The notes under the pieces are model-generated. The model searched no databases. It worked only from the letters and a program-made list of their open reading frames with translations, and was not told the DNA's origin. From positions 3,057,356-3,121,355 of the forward strand of contig CM025849.1 in assembly GCA_003952965.2 (NCBI GenBank): 64,000 nt of DNA, in the 5' to 3' direction. This DNA comes from Morella rubra (lineage: Eukaryota; Streptophyta; Magnoliopsida; Fagales; Myricaceae). Below are positions 9,973-21,530 of the stretch, one piece after another; position 1 is the first letter of the stretch; the number at the start of each line of letters is the position of its first letter. A program made the position numbers and the translations under genes.

Positions 9973-11590
9973 ATTCTCTTTGTATGTCTAGATCTTTTAT
10001 TTTATTTTTATGTCCTGTGAGTAGGTTTTGTGGAAAAGTTTAAACGACATGGAAACATGTTGGACTAGGACGTTTCAGGGTCGGGTTGTGTATTTTGGAT
10101 CAATTAACTTGTGGAAAGAGTGTTCCATTTGTCTAATGAGTTGTTCCTTTCATGTTATGGAAGTCGTCTTACTCGTGGAAGGAAAAAAAAAAGATAAAGT
10201 TCCTTTCGAAACAACCTATCTGTCCAACGCAGAAAGCTTTTTACAGCAAACATAAAAACATAAAAACATTAAAGCAGATAAGCCTGTGTCGCAGGTGAAA
10301 AAAAAAAAAAATAAATAAAAGATATTGTCGCGAGTTGGACTCCATGTTTAAGTGAAATCTCAATTTTATAAATTTGATTAATTTTTAAACAGTATAAAAT
10401 GCAGATCTTTCTGGAACCATGACCATTCATTTTAATTTTAATTTAAATTAAAAAAATAAAAGTAGCAAATAAAATTGTACAATATTATTGTGTAGGAAAC
10501 TCTTGTCAGATAACATTGTTCTCGAGAGCTAAGGATATTGCTGTCAGCATTCATTACCAAGTCCATATGCATTATCTTGATGCTCTTTGTCCATACAAAA
10601 CCTGATGCAGACACGTCGACATAATTTAATGTCGTTGGCTCTTTTTTTAAGTGCACAGCAAAAATTGCATTGACATGCCCTGTCATGGCACGATGTTGTG
10701 CATATCAGATAACTACATTGAAAATGTAGTTCTTTTTTTTTTAAATAGTAATATTAGAAAATGTAATTCTTTTTTTCAAATAGTAATATTAATACGAATT
10801 TATGAACATTTCAATTTATTTTGACATTTACTTCCAATGGGAACACAGATACAAATAAAATGTGACCCACGCGCGTGTGGCATTGATGAATTCATGTAGT
10901 CATTTAAGTAGTCCAGAATGCTCATCTATTCTAAAAAAGGAAAGGAAGAAAGGAAGACTGGTTGGCTTCCTTCCATAAAAATTATGACGCTGCCTTCTCA
11001 GAAGCTGTCTTTTTTGTAAAAGTAGATGCCAAGGTTGTTCACAAGTGGAATACTTTTCAGGTGCTGCTGGTGTCCACGTGGCGAGAGCTTATGCACGGTC
11101 CGCCACAGTAGAGCCCCGTTCCGAATATTTTTCTTCAAGCATAAGTGCTTCTGAAGCTTTTCCATTAAGTTATGTGATATATCTTTTCTATCACATGTAT
11201 CCTCAAATAGAAAAAGTAAAAAGTAAAATGGAAAAGAAAAGATGTGTTAACAGGAAAATATCATTTTTTTGAGTTTTGGCTATTCAAGAAGAGTTGGTAT
11301 AAAACTTTTCTGGTTTAGGTAAAATTTATTGAATTCATTTCAACCACTAGAATTCGCTCAATGCTTTCATGCCTGTAAGCTGTAACCTGTTTATATTAAG
11401 AAAAAAGTGGAAGGTGACAACTGATAAGGTCAAGTTCGCATTCAAATTTGGAAATTTTCTTACACTTTTGCTTTCATCTATCATGTTAAGTACGAAGGGA
11501 ATAGCTTCACAATGGAGGAACTCTTTTTTTTTTTTTTAAGCTTACAATGGAGGAACTTGAAATGAAAATAGTCGGAGAAAACGGAATCAA
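9973..11590. other. Intergenic, no gene seen
   Basis: A+T-rich with T and A runs. A 74-bp-scale repeat of the GTAGTTCTTTTTTT / TAATATTA type lies near 10725-10795. The short open frames show no recognisable domain. Confidence 0.6.
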
Positions 11591-12285
11591 ACAATATTAG
11601 GCACTATTTGAGATCTATCACCATTTCCAACTTTGGTATTGGGATTTGGTATTCATGATCTTCTTCTGACACAGATGTGGTCAGCACAAAAGGTCGAGAT
11701 TTGAAATTAAAGTCTGGAATGATTCACGAAGGGTTTCTATTCGAGTTATGGCTTGTTGGAAAGCTCTACGAGTCTAGTTTCTAATGCATCAAACGGCGTA
11801 CAATTTGAAATTTTCTAGACGAAGTTATGGTTGAATTACTCCAAGGAGGTCAGGCTGGCAGTTAATTCCAAGGTCCAGCGAATTTTGGACGAGTTTACTA
11901 TTTTTAGCTTGTTCTTTTGGATTTTCAACATGTCTTTTCATTTCCCTAAGAGTCTTTTATGTCTTAATTAATATTTTGGAAGATGTAATTTTCATTTACT
12001 CATGCTTGGAGGGTTGTTCCAAGCTTTGCTATTTAAACCCTTCTCTTGTAGTGGAAAGAACAGAACAGAGATTTTTAAGTGTTTATACACCTTGAGCCTT
12101 AGGCTACTTTGAAGAAGGATTTCTTCTAACAACTCTTATCCTTCAGTGGATTCCGAATAGGTGAAACGAGTTTCTTGCTTTGTATCCCGTGTTGGATTAC
12201 ATTGGGTGGTGATTTTGTATCCTTTGTGTTCTACTTGGTGGTGAGCTTATCTATCCAAGTGTGTGAGTTAGAGTGTGTTTCTAAG
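11590..12285 (+). mobile_element. Possible LTR remnant or solo LTR, unclassified
   Basis: The stretch has the look of a plant LTR: U3-like sequence (GGAAAGCTCTACGAGTCTAG, a phrase common in plant LTRs), a TATA-like TATTTAAACCC at ~12030, and a leader-like region with TTGTATC repeats. No convincing TG/CA ends or target duplication were found, so limits are approximate. Inference only. Confidence 0.35.
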
Positions 12286-12590
12286 TGTTTCCCGATTTCC
12301 ATAAAAAACATCCCGAGGAGATATCTAATACCCTTTCCCGACGTCAACTAAAATATTCCGAGATACCCCCATAATATTCTGACATCCCAGAGTGTTTCCT
12401 GACGTTTCCACAAACATCCCGAAGCCGAGATACCCATATTATCCCCCGAGTCATCATTACTATCCCGAGGTGGTCTATCTATCTCGGAATTCTCACTTTC
12501 CGAGGTCCCATTACTATCTCTGAGGTGTCCATTTCTCATTCCAACAATCTGAGGTGATTTCGAGGTGTCCCGCTCTTTCCACGGTTAATC
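12286..12590. repeat. Degenerate CCGAG-rich tandem repeat
   Basis: About a dozen variants of CCCGAGGT / CTGAGGTGTCC / CCGAGATACCC recur every 20-30 bp across ~300 bp. The array is more G+C-rich than its surroundings. It looks like a decayed minisatellite or a repeat region of a mobile element. No coding sense is evident. Confidence 0.55.
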
Positions 12591-13552
12591 CCAGTATCAT
12601 AAATAATTTGGTCAAAACCTGATTTTATATTCGACCAATATTGGCTTGGATTTTTTATTTTTTTATTTTTTCTGACGGTTGGAATTTCTAGCCTCTATTC
12701 CACATTGTACCGGTGCCCAAGCATATGCACTTTATATCCCTTATTAGGAACCTTTTTTTTTGTTTGCAAACAATTAGGAAATTTTTTTCTAAAACATTTT
12801 AAACGATTTTTACAAAATTACAAGAGGTTAATTTTGAGGTGGCAGCAAACTGTATCTGGAAATCATGTAGAAGGATTAGTAAAGTTTATAGCACAAATTA
12901 ACAAATACTAACCCAGATACTTCTAAATTTTCGCTAATTTAAAGTTGACATGGAGATAAAAAGCATTTTTTTTTTTCAGCGAGATAATTGGCAGTTGTTA
13001 TATGAAAACTGGTACTCTTGGGCAGGCCATTTCTGGTCCATCCATGCAGTACAAATTTTTATAATGGTAAGCTTTCTTTTCTTACAAAAATTGGAAAAGA
13101 AAAAGAAAGAGCAAATGGATGGTGGAAAAGCAGACCTTTTTTTCCATAGTGCTTTTCTAGTCATCTGAAACATAGGTTGGTCTTTTGTTAGGGAGTTTCA
13201 CTGAAGCTTCCTTACCTCCTTCCTACAACCTTCCTACCCATATTCTTTAATCTGACAAGATGAAAGTGATGACCACAAAAGATTGTTTGGTTAATTTTCG
13301 GTTATCTATATAAGTTTTCTCTCTTCATTTCAAGATACAGGGAGTTTGGTATTCAATCGAACTCTCTTACAAAATTATCATCCTTGTCGTTTTTGGGTAC
13401 TTTCTGAAAGATCAAGGGCATAGAAATATGGCTGGAATGCTTCCTGGAGTGGAATGTGCACGAAGGAGACAGATCCATAGTGGGCCAAGGCCATCGACTC
13501 TCTCTGCAAAGAGGAGCATGATGGTGAAGCCTGGTTGCGAATCAACCGCATA
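12591..13552. other. Intergenic, no gene seen
   Basis: A+T-rich, without recognisable coding or element ends. Confidence 0.55.
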
Positions 13553-13593
13553 AAAAGTTTCTCCTTTTTTCGTTTTTACACTGAAACGCGCTA

Positions 13594-14088
13594 TTATGCC
13601 ACTTCGCCAGCAATCTCCCAGTCTGGAGGTACATCCAAGTTGTAGACTTGGTTCACCAAATCCAGGCTATCCACGTCAATACACATTGGGATACCTTCAA
13701 AAGAGGCAGCTACTTGGCACGCTAGCCTAGCCGCCCTAGCTTCACCCTTCAGAGGGTTATGCCCCGCTGTTGTACCAGCACAAGCCTGCAAAATATCACC
13801 ATTGCCATTTCTGCATATAGACGCAAAGAATAACGCTCCTCCATGCACCGCTACATGATAGTTGACTTTGAGTTCTTCTTGGTTAGGTGGCATCCATCTA
13901 AATATTGAATTCTCTCCTGACTTCTCTTTCCAGGCCATCAAATGGTCATTGTACCTTCTCCACACAGCCCCAGTCATCTTATTTGGTTCCATCTTATTCC
14001 GGCCATGTGCACTCTGATTTCTTACAAACCAGATTACATCAAAATGGACGGCATAACTTTTCGTACAAAAAAAGTTGTCGACCCTCAC
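13594..14088 (-). pseudogene. LINE-type RNase H-like domain relic
   Basis: A 164-codon open frame reads like the C-terminal end of plant LINE ORF2: a linker (VIWFVRNQSAHGRNK), then an RNase H fold (ELKVNYHVAVHGG...ICRNGNGDI...GEARAARLACQVA...CIDVDSLDLVNQVY). Compared with the usual xNxDGAV start, the first catalytic Asp is replaced (NYHVAV), while the Glu in GEARAA and the Asp in DVDS are present. It is preceded at 13553-13600 by sequence shared with 8165-8212. Part of it (14020-14064) recurs at 17616-17662. Probably a dead LINE tail; a single-exon host RNase H-like protein is less likely. Confidence 0.65.
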
Positions 14089-14102
14089 TGTAGTAAGGCA
14101 AC

Positions 14103-14213
14103 ATGACGCTGCCGAGAAGCTTCATGAGTTAAGTAACGTGCCAGCTAGCTTTTGATTAGACCAGGGGAGCTTCATGAGTTAAGGAACGCTGCCGAGGAGC
14201 ATCATGAGTTAAG
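14103..14213. repeat. Short imperfect tandem repeat
   Basis: Three copies of a CTTCATGAGTTAAG motif, preceded by CGCTGCCGAGRAG, lie in about 110 bp. Confidence 0.6.
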
Positions 14214-14219
14214 CGCCAC

Positions 14220-15075
14220 CAACATTTACAGCTCTAGCACTTTTCAATAATAGAAAGGGGGACCACGCCGTGAATGTAAAACTCCAATGGAATCTGTCGA
14301 AAGCAACCTTCTCAACAAAGTGCGTTGAGAAGGAGACGGATCAATTCAATAGGAAGCCAGGCCGTCGTCTCTCTTACTGCACTATAAGCAGCTCAGCAAG
14401 TCCATATATGTGTATGAATGCACCAACTGTGACTTTGTACTACTTCTGTTCTTCTCACTCATGGTGAGGCCCTCTGCATTGGGTTTCCTTGTACCTAATA
14501 CAGATTTAGAGTACTCACCAAGCCCAGAATTTGTGTGAGAAAATGAGGAAATATCAGAAGGATGTGTTTGGTTGCTGTGCTGTCCGTGTGGGCTTAGGTT
14601 ATCCTGCACCAGATTAGGTTGAACTTTAAAGTCAGGATGAGACAGCTCTTAATACCCACCAAGCAGAGCAAAATCCATCCATATCTTCAGCCAGATCCTA
14701 ATTCAAGAAGAGGCCAAAATTTTATCCAGCCATTGCAAATCATAGTTTTGAGAGTGCAAATATAATTTGTTTAAAAAATAAAATTATTCAGAAGAAAGTA
14801 TGTGTTTATTATATAATTGATATGTGCTAATTAACTTAAGTACTTTATATATACGTACCTACCTAATGACTAAATCATAGCCTCTAAGACCATATAACAA
14901 CTTCAATTTTCACAACACTCTTTTCTAATTTCATATTTTATTAAGTAGGTCTCTTAAAATAAAATTTTTCAAATACATGACAAAATAAAATTATATATAA
15001 AAAATAAAATAATATATAAAATAATTATTAACATTAAATAACTTATAATTAATATATTTTTTTTTTTTTTTTGCA
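14220..15075. other. Intergenic, no gene seen
   Basis: The first half has ordinary base composition. 14760-15075 is extremely A+T-rich and ends in a T-run. No gene is recognised. Confidence 0.55.
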
Positions 15076-15078
15076 TTT

Positions 15079-15308
15079 ATACCTATAGCAGCGTTTGTGT
15101 AAACAAACGCTGTTAAAAATTAGATATTTAGAGGCGTTTTTTTTCAAAATGCCGCTAAAGGGGGTCTATAGCGGGGTCAGTGACCGCCGCTAAAAACACC
15201 CTTTAGCAACATTTTTTGCAAAATGCCGCTAAAAACACCCTTTAGCGACATTTTTTGTGACCGCCTTTAAAAAGACTGCCGCTACATACCCTTTTTTTTT
15301 CTGTAGTG
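15079..15308 (+). mobile_element. CACTA-like transposon terminus
   Basis: The right end reads TTTTTTTTCTGTAGTG, the inverse of CACTACAGAAAAAAAA, a classic CACTA terminal motif. It is preceded by subterminal repeats in both orientations (GCCGCTAAA, TTTAGCGGC, TATAGCGG, CCGCCGCTAAA). The same repeat family is seen at 21226-21530. An internal palindrome pairs GCAGCGTTTGTG with its complement near 15090. No left CACTAC end is visible nearby, so it is a truncated or non-autonomous copy. Confidence 0.6.
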
Positions 15309-15313
15309 ATGGC

Positions 15314-15815
15314 AACCCAAGACTTGTGAAATCGAGATGGTACATGCAGGTGTACTATTTTCCAGCTGCATGCTTACTTGTGCAGCTTCCTGTCTATTCT
15401 GCTTTTCTTTTCTGTTAGGTGCGAAGCTCTGCCACTATAGGAACGTTGGAAAGAGGCTTTTAATCAGATAATGATGATGGTGCTTCGCGGGCAAGATGGA
15501 AAAGAAGTTTAAAAATATAGGTTTATTTCCCTCAATTTTTCTTCGTTTTACCCACTAATTTATTCACTGAAAGGAAAAGAAAACTTAACAGATATTCAAT
15601 TTCCTGAAACAAACAACAAACATACGGACACATGATAAATTCAATTCTATTCTGACGTTTCTTGGTACGTACACCGAATATAGATAATTTGCGCAGTCCC
15701 ACCTGACAGTTTTGGCTTTCAAATCTATTGATAATTCTGCAAAATCGAACTATTTGTTGCATTTTGGTCACTCGCCTGCAATCGACATGTGATGAAAGAT
15801 ATTCCCTTGATAGAT
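15314..15815. repeat. Dispersed duplication B, copy 2 (partner 7851-8163)
   Basis: Same order as 7851-8163 with an extra ~190 bp around 15440-15635. It begins immediately after the CACTA-like terminus. Confidence 0.75.
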
Positions 15816-17680
15816 GTAAGCTCGATCAATAGATATTATCCCTGCTTTTTATAAGTCTCTATATCCATGGACGATTGGTCTTTTTTTTTTTTTTTAATTG
15901 GTAACATGACTCTAGCTAATCTATTCTATCTTTCATATGACAATTTACATAGATAATGGGGGAGAAGCTGTACCCCAACCTAAACTAATAAAGAGGAAAA
16001 AGATGCTTCTATTTTCATTAGATAGTTCCATGATGCTCGTGTGTGTACGTGTGAGAGAGAGAGAGAGAGCTTTTTGTGTCATGTGGGCAGGTCACTAGGC
16101 AATTGGATTAGTTTATCTCTCGGGGAGAGTGATTTATTCTTAGACTAACTCAATTACTGTTGGAAAAGTTGGTGTCCTTTTCTTGAAAATTATAGATAAA
16201 GATGGGAGTTCAGAAGAAAAGAAGAGATGGCTTTGTTGCTGCCGTTTTAGTGAGAAAGCATCCTCAGTGGCATCTTTCCCCATCCACCAATTGTTCTATT
16301 GAATACCAAATTTTGGGTTACGCTGCTGTCCGCCAATTGCTTTTTCTGTTGAATTGTTGGCCATTCAGCGATCTTACTTAGATTTTGTTTGGTTTTATGT
16401 TGCCACCCGAAATACCATTTACGCCCTCCCTCCTCTCTTTGATCATATTCCTCCTATGCATGTCGCTGTTAGCTGCCCTGTAAATGGGAGGAAACGAAGT
16501 GGTTCAACTTCCAAGTTCCAACTCGAAATGAAATAAGCATGACAGAGCCAGTACGAGTAAGGTCATTTCATGAAAAACTAATGCAAGCCAAAGACAGCCC
16601 CGTTTCACTGTTTCCCACCAGAGCTTGAGAAGAACAGCCGGATAATGCAATTATGTGTCTAAATGCATCCTATATCATTTGCGTTTGCTTTTGTGTGTGT
16701 TAGAGTGGTAAAGAGTACATCAACTACCTCCCTGAAGCAATAACAGCCGGATCCGTAGGTTTAGTTTTTTATATGCCTAGAATTGTAGACCTGACTTTAA
16801 AGACATAACATTTTGTGTCCCGAAATGAAAAGGACGAAAAACAAAGATAAAAATCATTTTTTGGATAATAATAGCGTGTTATATATATATTCTTCGTGTG
16901 ACGGTGTGAGGCGTCAATTTTGTCCCCCAATGGGTATTATTCGGTGTGATCCAGTCAATGCAAGATATTAACACGCACCAAGGAATTTAAGTTGGCTGGT
17001 GGCGGAAGAAAGAGAACAGTAAAAAGGAAGGTGTTCTTGGAAACCACAAAATGATTATATATATATATTATATGTGTGTGTGTAATAATTTCATAAAACA
17101 TATTTCTAGTTAAGATTTGAATTTTAATAGTAGGTCTTAAGTTTAAAATATTATAAGTGTTATCATTTTTTTGGGGATCACTTCGTAATTGCCTAGTCGC
17201 TAGCTTTTATGGGACGGGGAGATTGCACACATCTTGGGATTTTTAGCCTACCCAGTTTATGTATATATAATATATTGGTGATTATTTAGGGTTTGGGTAA
17301 TTTCAAGTAAAAATTTGATTAGTCATGGAGGAAAAGAAAAAAAAAAAAAAAGCTAGGGACGATAGACGCAGAAAAGGCAAAAAGGTATGGAAAATGAGAA
17401 AAGGGGTGGAGAAGACGACACTGAGTGGTGGAATTCCTTAATGGTGCGACGATGTTGATGGGTGCTTTTCATTAAATACTCTGTTGAAAGATCATATGAA
17501 AAATAATGACAAGCTTGCCTTTTCTTCTTTGTTGCGTCTGTTAATAAACAGGAAAGCAAGGAAGAAATGGGGAAGAAAAGTGTGACGATTTCTCTACTTG
17601 CTACGTTTTTTCTCTTCTTTACAAACCAGATTACATCAAAATGGACAGCATAACTTTTGATGGTGCCAATACTGAATCAT
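15816..17680. other. Intergenic with short shared stretch at 17616-17662
   Basis: No gene is recognised. 17616-17662 repeats part of the RNase H relic (ACAAACCAGATTACATCAAA). Small microsatellites are a GA run near 16052 and a TA/TG run near 17055. Confidence 0.55.
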
Positions 17681-17879
17681 ATCCATCCAAACTAATCCGG
17701 GCCAAAAAATATGATTACTTCCTCAAAAGCCCAACATTTACAATCCAATCCACGTAGCATATTTTTCAAAAGATAAAATCACTACGTATGTCATAAACAG
17801 TTACCTAATGGCCCACGATAAGCCACGGCACCACGCTCCCATTTTACCCATAGCAGTTACGAATAACCGTGGGAAAAAA

Positions 17880-18182
17880 ATGGAAAGGACATCACGAAGC
17901 ACGACGTAACAGGGACAAAAACTGCCCACTAAAATCTTGGTTAGAGGAAGAGAAAGAAACGTGGGCAAGAGCGCTATAAAAAGAGAAGCTAACGATGAGA
18001 ACAGGTGAGGGATTTCTTATGTGAAAAAATAGCAAAAACTCCAAAAAAGTAGGGGACTAATTTAAGCTTCGGAGGTTCCACATCTCGGAACCCGGGTCTT
18101 TTATTGTTTTACAGGAGAGGATACAGGAAGATCAAGTTGCATTTTACTCTGACGTATTGACCATAAATCAACTGATTTATCA
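17880..18182 (+). repeat. 3' part of a Tat-like Ty3/gypsy LTR
   Basis: This is the sequence directly upstream of the primer-binding site at 18185. It has a TATA-like CTATAAAAAG at ~17970 and ends in CA at 18182. The left LTR boundary was not found, so the start is approximate. Confidence 0.5.
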
Positions 18183-18184
18183 GT

Positions 18185-18789
18185 TGGCGCCGTCTGTGGG
18201 AACGTTTAAGTTCTTGTGATAAAAGGTTTATGGTGATCACCAAGAGTAAAGGCAAGGGAAGACAGCAGGCGATCCGAAACCATTCCGGGAGCCCCCTTTA
18301 CGAGTAATGGAAGGCTTAGTAGAAACTGTTCACGAATCTCACACTAGCACGGAACGAGAACTAGGCCCTAATGACGGACAACCGGGGGAAACATCCATGC
18401 CAGGAAGGTACGCTGGAGAAGCCCGCTTGCCGCAAATATCGATACTAGAAAAACACGACGAAGAAGTTCATACCCAACAACGCGGAAGAGGCTCACATTC
18501 TCCACCTAGACGGAATGAAGGAACCAACAGAGTCAACGCTAGATTAGAAGAAGTCCTAGCAGAGTTGGGACGGATGAAACAAAAGGTGGATAAACCACCA
18601 CCGTCATCCTTGAAAAATATGATGCACCAAGTGGAATCCTCCTTTACTCCAAATATTTTGGAAGTCCGGTTACCCTCCAAGTTCCGCATGCCAGTGTTGA
18701 CAAGTATATGGGAGCAACCGATCCAATCGATCATTTGGAAGGTTATGCTCGCAGATGGATCTACTGGACACTCAAGACGCAAGCTCTGA
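18185..18789 (+). mobile_element. 5' fragment of a Tat-like Ty3/gypsy retrotransposon
   Basis: TGGCGCCGTCTGTGGGAA at 18185 is the characteristic primer-binding and leader start of plant Tat/Athila-type Ty3/gypsy elements. An open gag-like frame from 18307 contains the N-terminal gag signature (SSFTPNILEVRLPSKFRMP). The element is broken and only its 5' part remains. Unrelated sequence follows after about 18790. Confidence 0.75.
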
Positions 18790-20262
18790 CCGTGGTTTCC
18801 CTTGCTTTAGGGGAGTCACCCCATTTTTCTAGTGAGATGCACCGGGTTCCAGTGCAGATTCGTAGTTGGCAGATGGGAGAGAGGGGAGATTTGTTGTTTT
18901 GGACTCAGCTGATGAGTTGTGTGTAGATTTGGGGTTAGCTGCGGGAGTGGGAGCGGCGATTTCGAGTGGGTTTGTTGACAGCCATATGGGTTCGAATATA
19001 GGAGGAGATTTGAACCAGTTGGTGGCTGAAATGCCACAATCCCAAATGGGGAAGAAGGGGGTTGTGGGCACTGGTCTTTCTACGGTGGAGGAGTCACATG
19101 GTGCGGCTGTTCTTTCTTCACGAGGCCCAGAGTGGACTGAGATGGCTGAGGAGAATCGACGTTTGTTGGCTGAATTGGCAAAGTCCAAACCGCATTCTAT
19201 TTTGTTATTGATTTTTCATTCTATTTGTTTGCCTTCATCTTCGTAGGAAATTCAAGCGATTCTGGCATTTTCTGTGTTGGCTCTTCTCAAGGTATGGTTG
19301 TTCATCTACTTTCTTTTAGGATTTTATTTTTATGTATCGCTATGTAACGTGCATTTGGCAAATTTTCGAAAGTTTCGTATCTTATATAGTTCGGTTCTTC
19401 TTCAAAGCAGGGAATATATTATCCAGTTAGGGGATTAGCCACCTCATTCGGTACAGACTATCTAAATCTGAGTTGGATTGGGTTATTTTTGCCTTATAGG
19501 GAAACACTAGTACAGAATCTGAATACTTATTACTTGGTCCCTCTGAAAATCCTTGTTTTAGCAAAGGGTAGTACATCTTTAACCTGTGCTTCTACCGAAA
19601 TTGTCTTAAGCACTTGGAAAAATGCATTCAAGAAATTTTGAGATGTTAGAAAATGGATTTGGATGTTTATGGATGAGAGTTCATTTAGTGATTAACTGAA
19701 GTAGCTAGGATTTTATGAAATTTTCGTGTGTCAATTTTTTTTTGAGAAATTGATTCAGGAACTTTCATTTGTGTGGGATCATAGGCAATTTCACTCTGGA
19801 TTCTTTGTTGTAGCTAATTATAGCTTTTTCTATGCCTTCGACAGATGGTTAAACAAGAAAGGAAGTCAAATCGCCCTGCAAAAGCACCTGGGTATGTTTT
19901 CTGTGCTATTTACACATAATATTGTTTGTCGTTCTCTTTTGGGTGGACCTTGACTTGTCACTTGCAGTATCTGATCATGTTGTGCTTCATTTTGGTGGGA
20001 ATTCTGGTGTTCATAGTATTGGCGTAAGTGTATTCAAAGCTGAAGTTGATTTGTCATAAAAACTGAAGCTTATGAAAATGTTATTGGAGATTGAAAATGT
20101 TTTTAGTGTGAAAAGATCTCTTTTTCTAAGACATGTCGGCCATTGTGTTCAAGCATTTTCTTGTCTTGGTTTTCTGCTCCTCTGAGTTTTCTTTGATCTA
20201 GTTGACATTATCTTGGTTGTATTATGCAGAATGATATTTTTCCTTGCACCTTTCTTACACAG
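18790..20262 (+). other. Unidentified gene-like fragments between Tat-like fragment and CACTA-like end
   Basis: 18866-19246 is an open frame of 126 codons with no family I recognise. Downstream there are exon-like islands with good splice consensus. One ends at 19301 before GTATGG. Another, 19845-19891, is followed by GGTATGT. A third, ~19968-20021, encodes a hydrophobic segment (YLIMLCFILVGILVFIVLA) followed by GTAAG. The intron-like T-rich sequence between them suggests captured host gene DNA. Function unknown. Confidence 0.4.
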
Positions 20263-20390
20263 CTTTGGACATTGAGTTCAAAAGGTCTCAGATTGTTGCT
20301 GCAATCCCTGGAACCTTTTTCTGTGCCTGGTATGCTTCACAGAAGCATTGGCTAGCTAACAACATATTGGGACTTGCTTTCTGCATTCAG
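20263..20390 (+). pseudogene. Single exon of a signal peptide peptidase gene (captured fragment)
   Basis: A 128-bp exon, preceded by a TTACACAG acceptor and followed by a GT donor, encodes LDIEFKRSQIVAAIPGTFFC and then AWYASQKHWLANNILGLAFCIQ. This matches plant signal peptide peptidase (ER intramembrane aspartyl protease) just before the helix that carries the first catalytic YD. Phase agrees with the family (a Ser codon split at the acceptor). No other SPP exon, including those with the YD and GLGD catalytic motifs, is recognised around it, so this is a fragment. It lies ~840 bp upstream of a CACTA-like terminus, which is consistent with transduplication. Confidence 0.85.
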
Positions 20391-21225
20391 GTTGGCTAGC
20401 ATCCATTTGCGAGAAACCTCTTTTGTTACTAATGTTTCTATTTGATATTGAGTAGCTAATGCTTGTTTAATGCTTATAGTTTTCGAAGCTATGTTTGGAT
20501 CATTTATCTTCTAGTATTCTTTTGTAACTAATATAGATAATTATAGTTCGGTGATGTGCATATTTAGTTCTTGCCTTGTCCCAACATAAGAAGAACATGC
20601 ACTAAAAAAGAGAGGAAGCATCTAGCGCGCTCTCAAACTGTTGTTATCTTAGTTTGGTTTTGAAACTGATGCTCTTTAAGAAATTTGTTTGATTTTTTCG
20701 TATTACCTTTCGTCTGCTGTTGTGCATTTAATTGAATCTGATTTGGGCTCTTTAAGAAATTTGTTTGATTTGTTTGCCCTATTGTTCTGATAGACTATTT
20801 TCTGTCATTTATTGTTAAGCATTTTCCATTGTCATATTCTGTATTGCTTCCCAGTGAGGTTAACTAATCTCTTCCTCATTTTGGTACATTTAGGGCTGCT
20901 TGGGAATTCAAGAAGAAGTTGATGTGTCAAAGGAGGAAGATTTTAATTGGTCCTTATTGTGTTGTATTTGAATATTTTAGTTGTTTCTTGCTTATTGTTA
21001 TTTTATATTAGAAATTTGTTATTTTTTAGATTACTTGTAGACATTCTTGTGTTTGTTGTAAAATATTATTAATCAATGATGAAGTATATTTTGTTTTATT
21101 ATCCTTGTTCTTTAAGTTTTTACATCTAATGAATTATGATTATTAAAATAAATTTGTATTACCGATTAAAAAAGCATGTATAGGAAAATATAGGAAAAAA
21201 ATTAGTGGTGTTTTAAAAATGCTGG
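20391..21225. other. Intron- or 3'UTR-like sequence, no further gene recognised
   Basis: T-rich sequence like a plant intron. An exon-like island near 20892-20970 (ATTTAG acceptor, then GCTGCTTGGGAATTCAAG) precedes A+T-rich 3'UTR-like sequence to ~21110. Origin unresolved. Confidence 0.4.
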
Positions 21226-21530
21226 CACATACCAAAAAAAAAAAAACTGAGCTGACCTATAGCAGCGTTTTTAAAACATGGTAAATACCTGTAGCGGCGT
21301 TGCGAAAAAAGTGTCAAATGCGATTCGGGTCTATAGTGGCGGTCTCAACCGCTGCTAAGAGACCGCCACTATAGATCCGGTCTTTACAGCGGTCACGCAA
21401 ACTGCCGCTATAGATCTATTGCGACGGACCTATAACAGCTGTTGTGACCGCTGCTAAAAGCTATAGCAGCGGTTTTTTGACCTTTAGCAACGGTTGGAAA
21501 CCGCTGCTAAAGGTGATTTTTTTTGTAGTG
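21226..21530 (+). mobile_element. CACTA-like MITE or terminus
   Basis: The right end TTTTTTTTGTAGTG is the inverse of CACTACAAAAAAAA. The left side begins CACATACCAAAAAAAAAAAA, a weaker match to the same terminus. Between them lie many inverted subterminal repeats (TATAGCAGCGG, CCGCTGCTAAA, CCGCCACTATAG), able to fold into long hairpins. The family is shared with 15079-15308. No clean 3-bp target duplication was seen. Confidence 0.55.

Noticed and set aside
10438-10686. 82-codon minus frame
   Set aside because: No recognisable domain and no splice or promoter context.
12286-12590. CRISPR-like array
   Set aside because: Repeat units are degenerate and spacers are not unique; this is plant nuclear DNA.
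16853-17100. TATA-rich stretches as promoters
   Set aside because: Microsatellite-like sequence with no downstream gene.
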